A DNA stretch of 64,000 bases, taken from positions 62,001 through 126,000 of the forward strand of contig NZ_JAFKJN010000013.1 of NCBI RefSeq assembly GCF_017305915.1, in the 5' to 3' direction. A program made the position numbers and the translations under genes. This DNA is from Reyranella sp. Lineage in GTDB: Bacteria; Pseudomonadota; Alphaproteobacteria; Reyranellales; Reyranellaceae. Positions 26,476 to 34,319 of this stretch are shown here, piece by piece (position 1 is the stretch's first letter; each line of letters starts with the position of its first letter). Below the pieces are notes generated by a model. It worked only from the letters and a program-made list of their open reading frames with translations. It had not been told where the DNA came from and searched no databases.

Positions 26476-27765
26476 TTATGGCAGCTTCAGCGCGGTCTGG
26501 TCGACATAGGGCTTCATCAGCGCGTCGGCGTTCTTCTGCGCGTCCTTGACCGCCTGGGGCGCCTTCTTCTTGCCGTTCAGCACCGCCTGGATCTCGTCCT
26601 CCAGCGCCTTGCGCACCGCCACGGTCTGGTAGGTCGCGAACCACGGCTTGGCGTAGGGGAGCTGGTCGAGCGCCACCTTGGCCTCGGGGTTCTTGGCCAT
26701 GAAGTCCTTCATCTCGGCGGTGTCGTAGGGCGACTTGCGCGGCGAGAAGTAGCCGGTGAAGCGGCTCCAGCCGCCCAGGGTCTCGGTCGAGGAGAGCCAC
26801 TTGGCGAACTTCCAGCCCGCCGCCTTCTGCTCCTCGCTGAGGCCCTTGAACATCACCAGAGAGCCGCCGCCGATCGGCACGGCGTTGCGCACGTTCCTCG
26901 GCACGAAGGCGACGCCGAACGGCTGCTTCATGTTATCGCGCACGAAGGAGAGGCTGCCGGTCGACAGCAGCATCATCGAGACCTTGCCGGCGAGGAAGGT
27001 GGTCGACAGCGCCGGGCCCTCGACCACGCCCTGCGCCATCACCTTGTGCTTGAACACCAGGTCCTCGACGAATTGCGCCGCGCCCAGCATCGAGGGCGTG
27101 TCGTAGTAGACCTCGCCGCCATACTCCTCGTTGAAGTAGCGGCCGCCGTTGGACATCGAGAGCGCTTCCATGATCCAGCCCATGTAGTCGTAGCCTTCGG
27201 GCAGGCCGAAGCCCATGCGGTCTGATCTGGTCAGCTTCTTGGCGGCGTCGACCAGCTCCGCCCAGGTCTGCGGCGGCTTCTCCGGATCGAGGCCGGCCTC
27301 CTTGAAATGGTCCTTGTTGTAATAGAGCAGCGGCGTCGAGTTCTGGAACGGAATGGCGTAGAGGTCGCCGTCGACGATGGCGTTGGCATGCACCGCAGGC
27401 CAGAAGTCGTCGAGGAACTTCGCCTTGGTCGTGCCGTCGGCCTTGAGCAGCGGCTCGAGCGAGACGATGTCGCCCGCGAGCTTGAGGTCCAATACGAAGT
27501 TGGCGCTCATCAGCACCACCGCCGGCGGCTTGCCGGCCTTGGCCGCGGCCTGCGCCTTGAGCTTGGTGTCGTCGTAGCTGCCGGTGTAGGCGGCGGTGAC
27601 GGCGACCTCCTTCTGGCTGTCGTTGTAGACCTTGACCAGCCGCGTCATCTCGCGCGACAGCTTGCCGTCGACCGGCACCGGAAAGAAGAAATCGATCTTG
27701 GTCTGCGCCCATGTGGCGGTTGGCGCGAGCGCCACCGCAACGGCCAATGACTTGATCCAACGCAT
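26476..27765 (-). CDS. UgpB-like periplasmic substrate-binding protein
   Basis: A 429-residue extracellular solute-binding protein family 1 member with signal peptide MRWIKSLAVAVALAPTATWA. The mature part has the UgpB-type marks: IDFFFPVPVDGKLSREMTRL, PFQNSTPLLYYNKDHFKEAG, SNGGRYFNEEYGG and GGWSRFTGYFSPRKSPYDT. UgpB binds sn-glycerol-3-phosphate and glycerophosphodiesters. It is the third gene of a minus-strand operon after two permeases and before the GpdQ-like enzyme. Confidence 0.92.
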   Translation of the reverse strand: MRWIKSLAVAVALAPTATWAQTKIDFFFPVPVDGKLSREMTRLVKVYNDSQKEVAVTAAYTGSYDDTKLKAQAAAKAGKPPAVVLMSANFVLDLKLAGDIVSLEPLLKADGTTKAKFLDDFWPAVHANAIVDGDLYAIPFQNSTPLLYYNKDHFKEAGLDPEKPPQTWAELVDAAKKLTRSDRMGFGLPEGYDYMGWIMEALSMSNGGRYFNEEYGGEVYYDTPSMLGAAQFVEDLVFKHKVMAQGVVEGPALSTTFLAGKVSMMLLSTGSLSFVRDNMKQPFGVAFVPRNVRNAVPIGGGSLVMFKGLSEEQKAAGWKFAKWLSSTETLGGWSRFTGYFSPRKSPYDTAEMKDFMAKNPEAKVALDQLPYAKPWFATYQTVAVRKALEDEIQAVLNGKKKAPQAVKDAQKNADALMKPYVDQTALKLP

Positions 27766-27778
27766 GAGAAGTCTCCCT

Positions 27779-28657
27779 TCATCCTTTGAGTCCTGCGAAC
27801 ATGAAGCTGTTGACGAACTGACGCTGGAAGATCGCGAACAGGAGCAGCAGCGGCGCCATCACCAGCAGCGTGCCGGCGGCCAGCAGGCCCCATTCGCGGC
27901 CGCCCTCGGTCGAGAGGGCGAAGGTGGCGAGGCCGATCGTGAGCGTATGGGTGCGTGGCTCGTTCAGCACCATCAGCGGCCACAGGAACTCGTTCCAGTG
28001 CGCCATCAGCGATACCAGCGAGAAGGCGATCAGGCCGGGCTTGGCCATCGGCAAAAGCACATGCCACAGCGCCTGTCCCCAGTGCGCGCCGTCGATCACG
28101 GCGGCCTCCTCGAAGTCGCGCGGGATCTGGCGGAAGGTCTGGCGCATCAGGAAGGTGCCGAAGGCCGAGGCGAAGTAGGGCGCCATCACGCCCGCCAGGC
28201 TGCCGTACAGGCCGAGATCGACGATGGTGCGCAGGTTGGGCACGATCAGGATCGGCGGCACCAGCATGAGCTGCAGCAGGAAGACGTAGAAGATCGTCTC
28301 GCGGCCGGGGAAGGAGAGCCGCGCGAAGGCGTAGCCCGCCAGCGAGATCGTGACGATCTGTACGGCCAGAATCCCGAACGCCACGATCGCGGTGTTCACG
28401 TAGTAGACGGCGAAATCGCCGCTCTCGAAGGCGTTGCGGAAGTTGTCGAGCGTCGGGATGTAGTCCGGCAGCAGCGAGGCCATGCCGATGCCGCCCGCGG
28501 TCTCCGGCCGGAACGATGCCACCAGCGTCCACAGGAAGGGCGTCGACCACAGGAAGGCCGTGATCGCCATCAGGCCGGCAACGACGAGGGCGCTGCGCTG
28601 CCGCCGTCGTCCCGACCGGAGCGAAGCGGAGTGGAGGGACCCCGTCTCCGCGGTCAT
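27779..28657 (-). CDS. UgpE-like ABC permease
   Basis: A 292-residue MalG/UgpE-type inner-membrane permease with six transmembrane helices. The EAA loop, which docks the ATPase, is seen as EEAAVIDGAHWGQALWHVLLP. The first 20 residues are odd: residues 6-17 (GSLHSASLRSGR) are encoded by a REP-like palindrome at 28606-28640, so this end has been rewritten by a repeat. The helix pattern starts properly at about residue 24. It precedes the binding-protein gene by 13 bases. Confidence 0.93.
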   Translation of the reverse strand: MTAETGSLHSASLRSGRRRQRSALVVAGLMAITAFLWSTPFLWTLVASFRPETAGGIGMASLLPDYIPTLDNFRNAFESGDFAVYYVNTAIVAFGILAVQIVTISLAGYAFARLSFPGRETIFYVFLLQLMLVPPILIVPNLRTIVDLGLYGSLAGVMAPYFASAFGTFLMRQTFRQIPRDFEEAAVIDGAHWGQALWHVLLPMAKPGLIAFSLVSLMAHWNEFLWPLMVLNEPRTHTLTIGLATFALSTEGGREWGLLAAGTLLVMAPLLLLFAIFQRQFVNSFMFAGLKG

Positions 28658-28703
28658 GGCTGTCTCAATGGAGAGAAGGCCCCTCGGCTTCGCTCGGGGC
28701 GAC
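28606..28703. repeat. REP-like pair across the permease junction
   Basis: Two REP-like units: 28606-28640 (GTCGTCCCGACCGGAGCG and following) inside the 5' end of the ugpE-like gene, and 28678-28703 (CCCTCGGCTTCGCTCGGGG then CGAC) in the gap to the ugpA-like gene. The second unit has the same core as the palindrome at 10498-10564. Confidence 0.7.
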
Positions 28704-28705
28704 GG

Positions 28706-29644
28706 TTACGAGGCTGCATGGGCGCCGCGCTCCATGGTCTTGAGGGAGAACACCGAGAGCGCGAGCAGGAACGACACCGAGAGCAGGCTTGCGGCGGCGG
28801 CCTTGCCGTAGGCGAAGTTCTCGTGCGCCTGCTCGTAGATGTAATAGAGCACCAGCTTGGTCGAGTTGCTGGGCCCGCCCTTGGTCAGCACGATCACATG
28901 GTCGACCTGGGTCAGCACGTTGATCAACGCGATCACCAGCACGAACGCCGTCGTCGGGGCGAGCAGCGGCACGATCACGTAGCGCAGCCGCTGCCAGGCG
29001 TTGCAGCCGTCGATGGTCGCGGCCTCGAGCACCTCGCCGGGCAGCGTCGTCAGCCCCGCGAGATAGAACAGCATGTAGTAGCCGGCGTTCTTCCACACCG
29101 TGATGCCGATCAGCGACCACAGCGCCACGTCGGGATCGCCCAGCCAGTTGGCGCCGCGCACGCCGAGCTTGGCGAGGTAATGGTCGAACAGCCCGACGCC
29201 GGGCAGGAAGATGAAGAAGAACAGCGACGCCGCCGCGACCAGCGGCACCATCGACGGGAACAGCAGGATCGCCCGCATGATCGCGTTGAAGCGGGTCGCG
29301 CGCTGGACGGCCAAAGCGAACAGCAGCGCCAGGGCCATGCTCGCCGGCACCGTGCCGGCGGCATAGATCAGGTTGTTGGCGACCGACTGGGTGAAGGCCT
29401 TGTCGGCGAACAGCGCAGTGTAGTTGCCGAGCCCGACGAACAGCGTCTTGCCCGTCGCATGCGGCTTGTCATGCAGCGATTCCCAGGCGACGCGCCCGAT
29501 CGGCAGGTAGGTGAAGGCCGCCAGCAGCAGCAGCGACGGCGCCAGCAGCAGCCAGGGCAAGAGCCGGCGCTGCAGCCGGTGACCGGATACCGGTCGAGCG
29601 TGCGAAGCGTCGAACGGCGCCTGGGCTGCAGCCACGGATGTCAT
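28706..29644 (-). CDS. UgpA-like ABC permease
   Basis: A 312-residue MalF/UgpA-type permease. It has six transmembrane helices (first at 29-50), the periplasmic loop GLGNYTALFADKAF, and the EAA loop LEAATIDGCNAWQRLRYVIVP. It is the first gene of a minus-strand operon. No ATPase gene (ugpC) is present here, so the ATPase must be encoded elsewhere or shared, as is common for carbohydrate-type importers in this class. The ATG at 29644 has a weak ribosome binding site. Confidence 0.93.
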   Translation of the reverse strand: MTSVAAAQAPFDASHARPVSGHRLQRRLLPWLLLAPSLLLLAAFTYLPIGRVAWESLHDKPHATGKTLFVGLGNYTALFADKAFTQSVANNLIYAAGTVPASMALALLFALAVQRATRFNAIMRAILLFPSMVPLVAAASLFFFIFLPGVGLFDHYLAKLGVRGANWLGDPDVALWSLIGITVWKNAGYYMLFYLAGLTTLPGEVLEAATIDGCNAWQRLRYVIVPLLAPTTAFVLVIALINVLTQVDHVIVLTKGGPSNSTKLVLYYIYEQAHENFAYGKAAAASLLSVSFLLALSVFSLKTMERGAHAAS

Positions 29645-29687
29645 GCGCGACCGCTACTGTCCCCCCATGATGCGTCCATTTCCTTCT

Positions 29688-29705
29688 TGTTACGGCGATG
29701 TTACG
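29688..29705 (-). promoter_or_regulatory. Pho-box-like direct repeat before the ugp-like operon
   Basis: On the minus strand CGTAACA-TCGC-CGTAACA: two perfect 7-base direct repeats with a 4-base gap, giving the 11-base period of PhoB sites. It lies 44 bases before the first permease ATG. The sequence departs from the E. coli CTGTCAT repeat but has the same architecture, and ugp genes are classic Pho-regulon members. Confidence 0.5.
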
Positions 29706-29761
29706 CCGAACTGCGAGGCGGGGACAAATCGCCGCCATCGTCAGCCGAGGCCCAGGCTACG

Positions 29762-30025
29762 ATGAGGGCGATGAAAGCGTGGAGCTATCTGCGCCGCGCC
29801 GTGGCCGAAAGCTGTGCGCCGGCGCGCAACTGGCGCTGGATGCTGGCGAGCCTCGGAATCGGCGCGGGCTTCGGCCTGATCGCCGGCTTGCAGCGGCTCG
29901 GCAACGAGCCGGCGCGCGTGTCGCCGGAGGTTGCGACAGTGGCTGTGCGAGCAGCCGTGACCTTCTTCGCGGTGGCCTGGCTGGCCGCGGTGGCAATCCG
30001 CTTCATCCGCCTTTGGCGAGCCTGA
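29762..30025 (+). CDS. Small two-helix membrane protein
   Basis: An 87-residue frame (84 if the ATG at 29771, which has GAGGGCG close by, is used). It has a basic N-terminus, a hydrophobic segment at about 27-44 (MLASLGIGAGFGLIAGL) and a second at 60-80 (AAVTFFAVAWLAAVAIRFI). No family is recognised. It diverges from the ugp-like operon. Confidence 0.5.
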   Translation: MRAMKAWSYLRRAVAESCAPARNWRWMLASLGIGAGFGLIAGLQRLGNEPARVSPEVATVAVRAAVTFFAVAWLAAVAIRFIRLWRA

Positions 30026-30132
30026 CCGGCGCGCCGTCCGCCGAGGTCTCGGGCGGCGAATCGATCACCCGATCGGTCGGCGCCAGCCCCACCGCAGCGC
30101 CGGCTGACGATGCCGATCACGGCGGCCGCCGA

Positions 30133-30393
30133 TCAGAGCCGGTGGAGCTTCGGGCCGTGGTCCGGCGCTCCCGGCCGCTTGACCAGTTGGCAGAGCGACG
30201 GCGTGCGCTCGCTGACGGCGGCATGCGTCACGGGCGGGTCGGGCGGGTCGGCGATCGGGCCGCTGACGCAGGCGAAGGCCAGGGCTCCGCCGAAGACGAG
30301 GGCGACCGCTGCAGTTGCCACCAGGCTTTCTGCGGCGCGGCGCGGCGAGATCACATGATCCTGCCAGCGATAGGGGGCGGGTTCGTACAGCAT
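30133..30393 (-). CDS. Possible small single-pass membrane protein
   Basis: An 86-residue frame starting MLYEPAPYRWQDHVISPRRA with one good transmembrane helix (SLVATAAVALVFGGALAFAC) and a proline-rich tail. The ribosome binding site is poor, and codon use is less decisive than in neighbours. The rest of the region 30026-30613 shows nothing else that I can support. Confidence 0.4.
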   Translation of the reverse strand: MLYEPAPYRWQDHVISPRRAAESLVATAAVALVFGGALAFACVSGPIADPPDPPVTHAAVSERTPSLCQLVKRPGAPDHGPKLHRL

Positions 30394-30613
30394 GGACGGA
30401 GATGTGGCTCTCTCGTCTCGCAACTGCGAGGGTGCGGCGCGTCAACTGCGCGTGAGGGGTGCAGCGTGAATGCTCTTTCAATGCGCGTCTGGCGCCGTGA
30501 GCTTCAATCCGGCCGCATTTTGTGCACCGCACTTTTCACGTCCCGGTAACGCTCAACTCACGCCCGCCGGACGGCGATGGTCTTCAATCCGTCATCTTGG
30601 ATGGAGAGCAGCG

Positions 30614-30844
30614 ATGCGGAGCTTTATTGAACAGGCAGGCGCGGCCCGGGAGGCCGCTACAGGGATCCGCCGGCATGTGACAAGCCGGGACGGATCGGAC
30701 ATGGCCTCGACCCTGAAGCGCAGCGATAGGCTCGATGCCCAAGGCGCCGAGTTGGAATACCGCTGGCTTGCGCTGACCGGCACGCCACAGGAACGCCTCA
30801 GTGCGTGGCGCGCGTGGTGGATGTGCCGGCGCGAACGACGCTGA
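30614..30844 (+). CDS. Small basic protein of unknown function
   Basis: A 76-residue frame with a good ribosome binding site (ATGGAGAGCAGCG before the ATG). It is helical and rich in Arg/Trp at the end (LSAWRAWWMCRRERR). It is the first of a group of small genes between the ugp-like operon and recA. No homolog is recognised. Confidence 0.45.
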   Translation: MRSFIEQAGAAREAATGIRRHVTSRDGSDMASTLKRSDRLDAQGAELEYRWLALTGTPQERLSAWRAWWMCRRERR

Positions 30845-31006
30845 CCGGCGGCTGACGCCGCGGTCGCACGGCGCCTGGCCTGTCGAACAATCCACGAAGA
30901 AGAAGCGATCGGGGTGCAGCCTTCGACCTGCCGTGAAGATTTTCAGCGGCGAGAATGCCGCGGGCGTTCGCACGCGGTGACGTGTTCTGGCGCCGGGGAT
31001 GTTTTT

Positions 31007-31207
31007 CTAGACCGTCATGGCCTTTGCTTCCAACTGTTCGGCCCGGCTGACGAGTTGCTCGGCTTGCGACCGAAGGCGGGTCTGATCGTCGGCATTGGTG
31101 ACACGCTCGGCTTGCCGTTTGGCGCGCTGCGCCAGATCGCGCGCGGTCTGCGCCTGCAGCAGCAGCGTCTCCTGTTCAACGCTCACCATCGGCCCGTCTC
31201 CAGTCAT
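31007..31207 (-). CDS. Small coiled-coil protein coupled to desaturase
   Basis: A 66-residue, almost wholly helical protein with heptad character (ETLLLQAQTARDLAQRAKRQ; QAEQLVSRAEQLEAKAM). Its start codon overlaps the desaturase stop by four bases (31204-31207), so it is translated from the same mRNA. It looks like the 77-residue protein at 33742-33975 in size and pattern. Function is unknown. Confidence 0.65.
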   Translation of the reverse strand: MTGDGPMVSVEQETLLLQAQTARDLAQRAKRQAERVTNADDQTRLRSQAEQLVSRAEQLEAKAMTV

Positions 31208-32244
31208 GGTCGTTCACACGGGTTGATTTCTCGGAAGCTCACAAGTCGGCCGCTCGCCTCGTCCCACAAGGCCAGCCACGGCGCGCCCAGTCCGCGCAGC
31301 AGGCTGAGCGGCTTGACCGGCCAAATGCGCTGGACGGCGTCGTGCGCTGCAGCGAGCCGGTAGCTGGGCACGCGGGGATTGAGATGGTGGATATGATGGA
31401 AGCCGATGTTGCCCGTGATCCAGCGCAGCACGCGGGGCAGGTGCAGCCATGACGATGCCTCCATCGAAGCGGCCGCGGCATCCCAGTCGCCGCACCGCGT
31501 CCACTGGGCCGTATCGAACCGGTGCTGCACGGAGAACAGCCAGACGCCGATGATCGATGCAACGACCATCACCGACACATGAACCGTCAGGACCCGCTGC
31601 CAACCCAGCAGCAGCGCCAGCGTACCGAACAACGCCGCGAGCGTGAGGTTGGTGAGATGGACCGAAAGACGCTCGCGCCTCCATCGGCGCGGCGTATCGA
31701 ACGGCACGCGATAGAGCACCAGGAACACCAGCGGCGGCAGCAGCAGATGGGCGACCAGCGGATGGCGCGGCAGGCGATGCCGCCAGCGCCGCCAGCGCGG
31801 CAGCGCGAGGTACTCGCGAACCGTCAGGCAGTCTGAATAGATGTCGAGACCGCTGCGACGGTCGAGGTTGCTCCAGTTGCCGTGATGCTGGCTGTGCTGG
31901 CGCGCCCAATTGGCGAAAGGGGTCAGCGTGATCACGCTGCACAGCCGGCCGATGACGGTATTGGCGCGCTGCGAACGGAAGAACGATCCGTGGCCGCAGT
32001 CGTGCTGCACGATGAAGACGCGCACCATCAGTGCACCGGTGGGCACAGCCAGCGCCATGGTAAGGAAGATCGAAATCGGAAAGACGAGGTACATCGCGGC
32101 GCAAGCGGCGATGAAGGGGCCGAACGACGTCAGAAGTTGTACTAGGCCGTCATGCTTGATGGGCCGCGCGAATGCGGCAACAGCCTGCCGCGCGGCACCC
32201 GCCTGGGGCGGCTCTTGTTCTGAATCCCCGGCCAGGGTCTCCAA
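31204..32244 (-). CDS. Membrane fatty-acid desaturase
   Basis: A 346-residue integral-membrane di-iron desaturase of the DesA/omega-6-like group. The three histidine boxes are complete: HDCGH (81-85), HSQHH (117-121) and HHIHH (283-287), with two pairs of hydrophobic segments between them. It would insert double bonds into acyl chains of membrane lipids, often in response to cold. The start is uncertain: the frame opens at a TTG at 32244 with no clear Shine-Dalgarno, and no ATG lies upstream of the first helix. A broken cold-shock gene sits directly upstream in the same direction, so some upstream sequence may have been lost. Confidence 0.9.
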   Translation of the reverse strand: METLAGDSEQEPPQAGAARQAVAAFARPIKHDGLVQLLTSFGPFIAACAAMYLVFPISIFLTMALAVPTGALMVRVFIVQHDCGHGSFFRSQRANTVIGRLCSVITLTPFANWARQHSQHHGNWSNLDRRSGLDIYSDCLTVREYLALPRWRRWRHRLPRHPLVAHLLLPPLVFLVLYRVPFDTPRRWRRERLSVHLTNLTLAALFGTLALLLGWQRVLTVHVSVMVVASIIGVWLFSVQHRFDTAQWTRCGDWDAAAASMEASSWLHLPRVLRWITGNIGFHHIHHLNPRVPSYRLAAAHDAVQRIWPVKPLSLLRGLGAPWLALWDEASGRLVSFREINPCERP

Positions 32245-32255
32245 GGCTGCGCCGG

Positions 32256-32369
32256 TCAGTCCAGCGCCTTCAGGTTCTCGGCGGCCGTCTTGCCGCGACG
32301 GTCGATGTCCGGTTGGAAGAAGCCAAAGCCTTTGGCTTCGTCAAACCACTTCACGGTTCCTCGGGACAT
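32256..32369 (-). pseudogene. Cold-shock protein gene with internal deletion
   Basis: The frame encodes 37 residues: MSRGTVKWFDEAKGFGFFQP joined directly to DIDRRGKTAAENLKALD. Compared with the intact 69-residue copy at 34110-34319, about 32 residues in the middle are missing in frame, including the RNP2 motif (AFVHIS). The fold cannot form a full five-stranded OB barrel. The promoter region also differs from the intact copy. It may be a decaying duplicate; a short peptide product cannot be excluded. Confidence 0.8.
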
Positions 32370-32524
32370 GGGGCACCTTTCACGAGCATGGATGTACCGG
32401 TCGACCCAGGCGGGGGCCGGCCGTCGAAGTCGAACCATTTCGGGATTTCGGAGGTCGCGAAAGTTCCAACCGCGCCCCAGGTGGTCAGTCCCTCGAGACA
32501 TGGGCTCTCCCGCCGCACTTACAA
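32370..32524 (-). repeat. Duplicated cold-shock leader, copy A (damaged)
   Basis: This 155-base stretch matches the leader of the intact csp gene at 34320-34486: shared blocks include CTTTCACGAGCATGGAT, TCGGAGG, GTCAGTCC and GCACTTACAAG. About 11 bases are missing where copy B has its -10 hexamer. From 32525 to 32722 I see no gene or clear signal. Confidence 0.75.
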
Positions 32525-32722
32525 GCCTTTGGGCAAGCCTGCGGACAAGCCTTCGGACGGAATCATCTTGCCTTTATTGCGTATTGGACGACCGCCCTCG
32601 GAAGACGTACAGCTTGGCGAGTTCGGGCGACGATCCTCGCCGTGCTGGATCCAAGCGCGCGTCGTCTTCACCGTGCTGCCGCTTGAGCACCGCTGCCCGT
32701 CACCGCCCCGAGGAGGTCACGC

Positions 32723-32950
32723 ATGGAAGCGTTTGACGACAGGCGCACGCGCCTTCGCCACGAGCTCCAGGAGGCCTACGACACCTGGCTGCGGATCAGC
32801 GAGTCATGCGCCACTCGCGAATCGATCGCCGACGCTCTCGATGTTTCGGGTTGCCCCGAATCGGCTCAGCTTGAATGGTTCGAGTATCTGGCGGCCAAGC
32901 AGCGGCTGATCCTCGCCTATGCCGAACGGCAGGCGAACGATGTCCGCTAG
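32723..32950 (+). CDS. Small helical protein
   Basis: A 75-residue protein with a strong ribosome binding site (GAGGAGGTCACGC). It is helical and acidic/basic mixed (RHELQEAYDTWLRISES; EWFEYLAAKQRLILAYAER). No family is recognised. Its stop lies 70 bases before the next gene in the same direction. Confidence 0.6.
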   Translation: MEAFDDRRTRLRHELQEAYDTWLRISESCATRESIADALDVSGCPESAQLEWFEYLAAKQRLILAYAERQANDVR

Positions 32951-33020
32951 CCCGCGATCCGGAGAGGAGGGACGGCGGCCGCCGGGCTCGCTGGCCTGGC
33001 GGCAATACGAGGTGAAACTG

Positions 33021-33356
33021 ATGTCCGGCAGCACGGCGATCCTGGGCTTCTCTCTGGCCGACCCGAGTCACAAGACGATGGCGCGCGTGAAGCGCGAGCG
33101 CGCCGCATCGAACCTCGGCCTGCTCATCGTGCTCGACGACCCGGACTCGGTGGAGGAAGTGGTGCTGTGGTTCCAGCAAGCCACCTCGCTCACCCTGCTG
33201 TCCCAGAGCGGTGACATGATGATCGGCGAAGAAGTGAGGGCCCTGTTGCCGCGGTACTTCACGGTGTTCTTCGACGAGGTGAAGGAGATCGCCCCGGACC
33301 TCGCCGACATCCTGCTCGCCCCCGTGCCGCGGACGGGCGAGAAGAACCTTCACTGA
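33021..33356 (+). CDS. Unknown alpha/beta protein
   Basis: A 111-residue protein of unknown function. It has strand-helix alternation (STAILGFSLADPSH; NLGLLIVLDDPDSVEEVVLW) and an acidic C-terminal helix (FFDEVKEIAPDLADILL). I chose the ATG at 33021 because AGGTG precedes it by 6 bases; an ATG at 32940, overlapping the previous gene, would add 27 residues of low complexity. Confidence 0.6.
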   Translation: MSGSTAILGFSLADPSHKTMARVKRERAASNLGLLIVLDDPDSVEEVVLWFQQATSLTLLSQSGDMMIGEEVRALLPRYFTVFFDEVKEIAPDLADILLAPVPRTGEKNLH

Positions 33357-33398
33357 GGCAAAGCCGATGGGGAGAGGGGCGGCCGCGAAGCCGCGCTT

Positions 33399-33719
33399 CT
33401 ACGACGCCGTTTTCAGCCGCCGCCATTCCTTCTCGTCGGGAAGTCCCTCGGAGATGTCGACGTGCGCGATGCGCCCGTGGCGGTCCGACGGTTTGCCGGT
33501 GAAGCGCAGCGGCAGCTTCCGGCCGTCGGCGGTGACGAGATGCAGGCCGCGACGTTCGAAGGCGCCCAGCAGGACGCCCGCTTCCAGGCTCAGCTCGCCG
33601 GATGCCACAACCGCGCCGGGACGCATGACGTAGCCGTCCAGCTCGTAGCCAGCGGGACCGATCGGACCGTCGGTACTGGCCAGCGTGCCGTTGCCGCGCA
33701 ACTTGCCGAGGAATTTCAT
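33399..33719 (-). CDS. Unknown beta-rich protein
   Basis: A 106-residue protein starting MKFLGKLRGNGTLASTDGPI, mainly beta strands (YELDGYVMRPGAVVASGELS; GLHLVTADGRKLPLRFTGK). An AGGTC lies about 8 bases upstream of the start. It follows the coiled-coil gene at 33742 by 22 bases and could be co-transcribed with it. No function is known. Confidence 0.6.
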   Translation of the reverse strand: MKFLGKLRGNGTLASTDGPIGPAGYELDGYVMRPGAVVASGELSLEAGVLLGAFERRGLHLVTADGRKLPLRFTGKPSDRHGRIAHVDISEGLPDEKEWRRLKTAS

Positions 33720-33741
33720 GAGCGTGACCTGCGCCGCGCGG

Positions 33742-33975
33742 TCAGGAGCGGAATGGCGAGGATGCCGGCCGCTGCAGGCCGGCGAACACACCGTTCTTGG
33801 CCGAGGCCGCATCCTTCTCGAGGCGGGCGGCCCTGCTCTCCAGCTCCACGGCATCGCGCATGAGCTGGTCGCGGTCGGCCCCCGGCGCTTGGGCGGCGGA
33901 CAATTTCCGCGCCCGACGTGCCTCGGCGAGAAGCGCATCGGCTTTCCGCAAGAGAGTGTCTTTGGTGATGTCCAT
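33742..33975 (-). CDS. Small coiled-coil protein
   Basis: A 77-residue helical protein (DTLLRKADALLAEARRARKL; LMRDAVELESRAARLEKDAA) with a strong GGAGG ribosome binding site before the ATG at 33975. It shares size, heptads and an Ala/Arg/Leu-rich composition with the protein at 31007-31207, and both stand close to a cold-shock or desaturase gene. They may be distant paralogs. Function is unknown. Confidence 0.65.
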   Translation of the reverse strand: MDITKDTLLRKADALLAEARRARKLSAAQAPGADRDQLMRDAVELESRAARLEKDAASAKNGVFAGLQRPASSPFRS

Positions 33976-34109
33976 TCGTCGGCCTCCGCACGCCTATTGG
34001 GAATCGGTCCGTCTCCCCGCCGCGCGGTCCGCCAGTACATCCGTGGTCGGCGGCGGCGGAGAAACGAGGGCGCCGTTTCCGGCGGCCCCTTACCGAACTG
34101 ATGGCCGGG

Positions 34110-34319
34110 TCAGCCGATCGGCTTCAGGTTCTCGGCCGACATCTTGCCGCGGCGGTCCTGCACCAGATCGAACTGAAGCTTCTGCCCCTCGGTCAGGTGC
34201 TGCAGGCCGGCGCGCTCGACGGCGCTGATATGGACGAAGGCATCCGCGCCGCCGTCATCCGGCTGGATGAAGCCGAAGCCCTTGGTTGTGTTGAACCACT
34301 TCACGGTTCCCTGAGACAT
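34110..34319 (-). CDS. cspA: Cold-shock protein
   Basis: A 69-residue OB-fold nucleic-acid-binding protein of full length. RNP1 (KGFGFI) and RNP2 (AFVHIS) are intact, preceded by MSQGTVKWFNTTKG. It binds single-stranded RNA and DNA and acts as an RNA chaperone, often after a temperature drop. A damaged duplicate lies at 32256-32369. The gene symbol is given for the family, since which csp paralog this is cannot be told. Confidence 0.95.
   Translation of the reverse strand: MSQGTVKWFNTTKGFGFIQPDDGGADAFVHISAVERAGLQHLTEGQKLQFDLVQDRRGKMSAENLKPIG

Noticed and set aside
29698..30549. Plus-strand frame of more than 280 codons
   Set aside because: Arg/Ala-rich with no domain; the better codon pattern belongs to the small frames at 29762-30025 and, on the minus strand, 30133-30393.
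30845..31006. Gene in the gap between the small basic protein and the coiled-coil protein
   Set aside because: No frame with start, ribosome binding site and plausible codon use; nothing structured seen.
32723..33356. Toxin-antitoxin pair
   Set aside because: Two small adjoining genes, but neither shows a known toxin or antitoxin motif and they are 70 bases apart.
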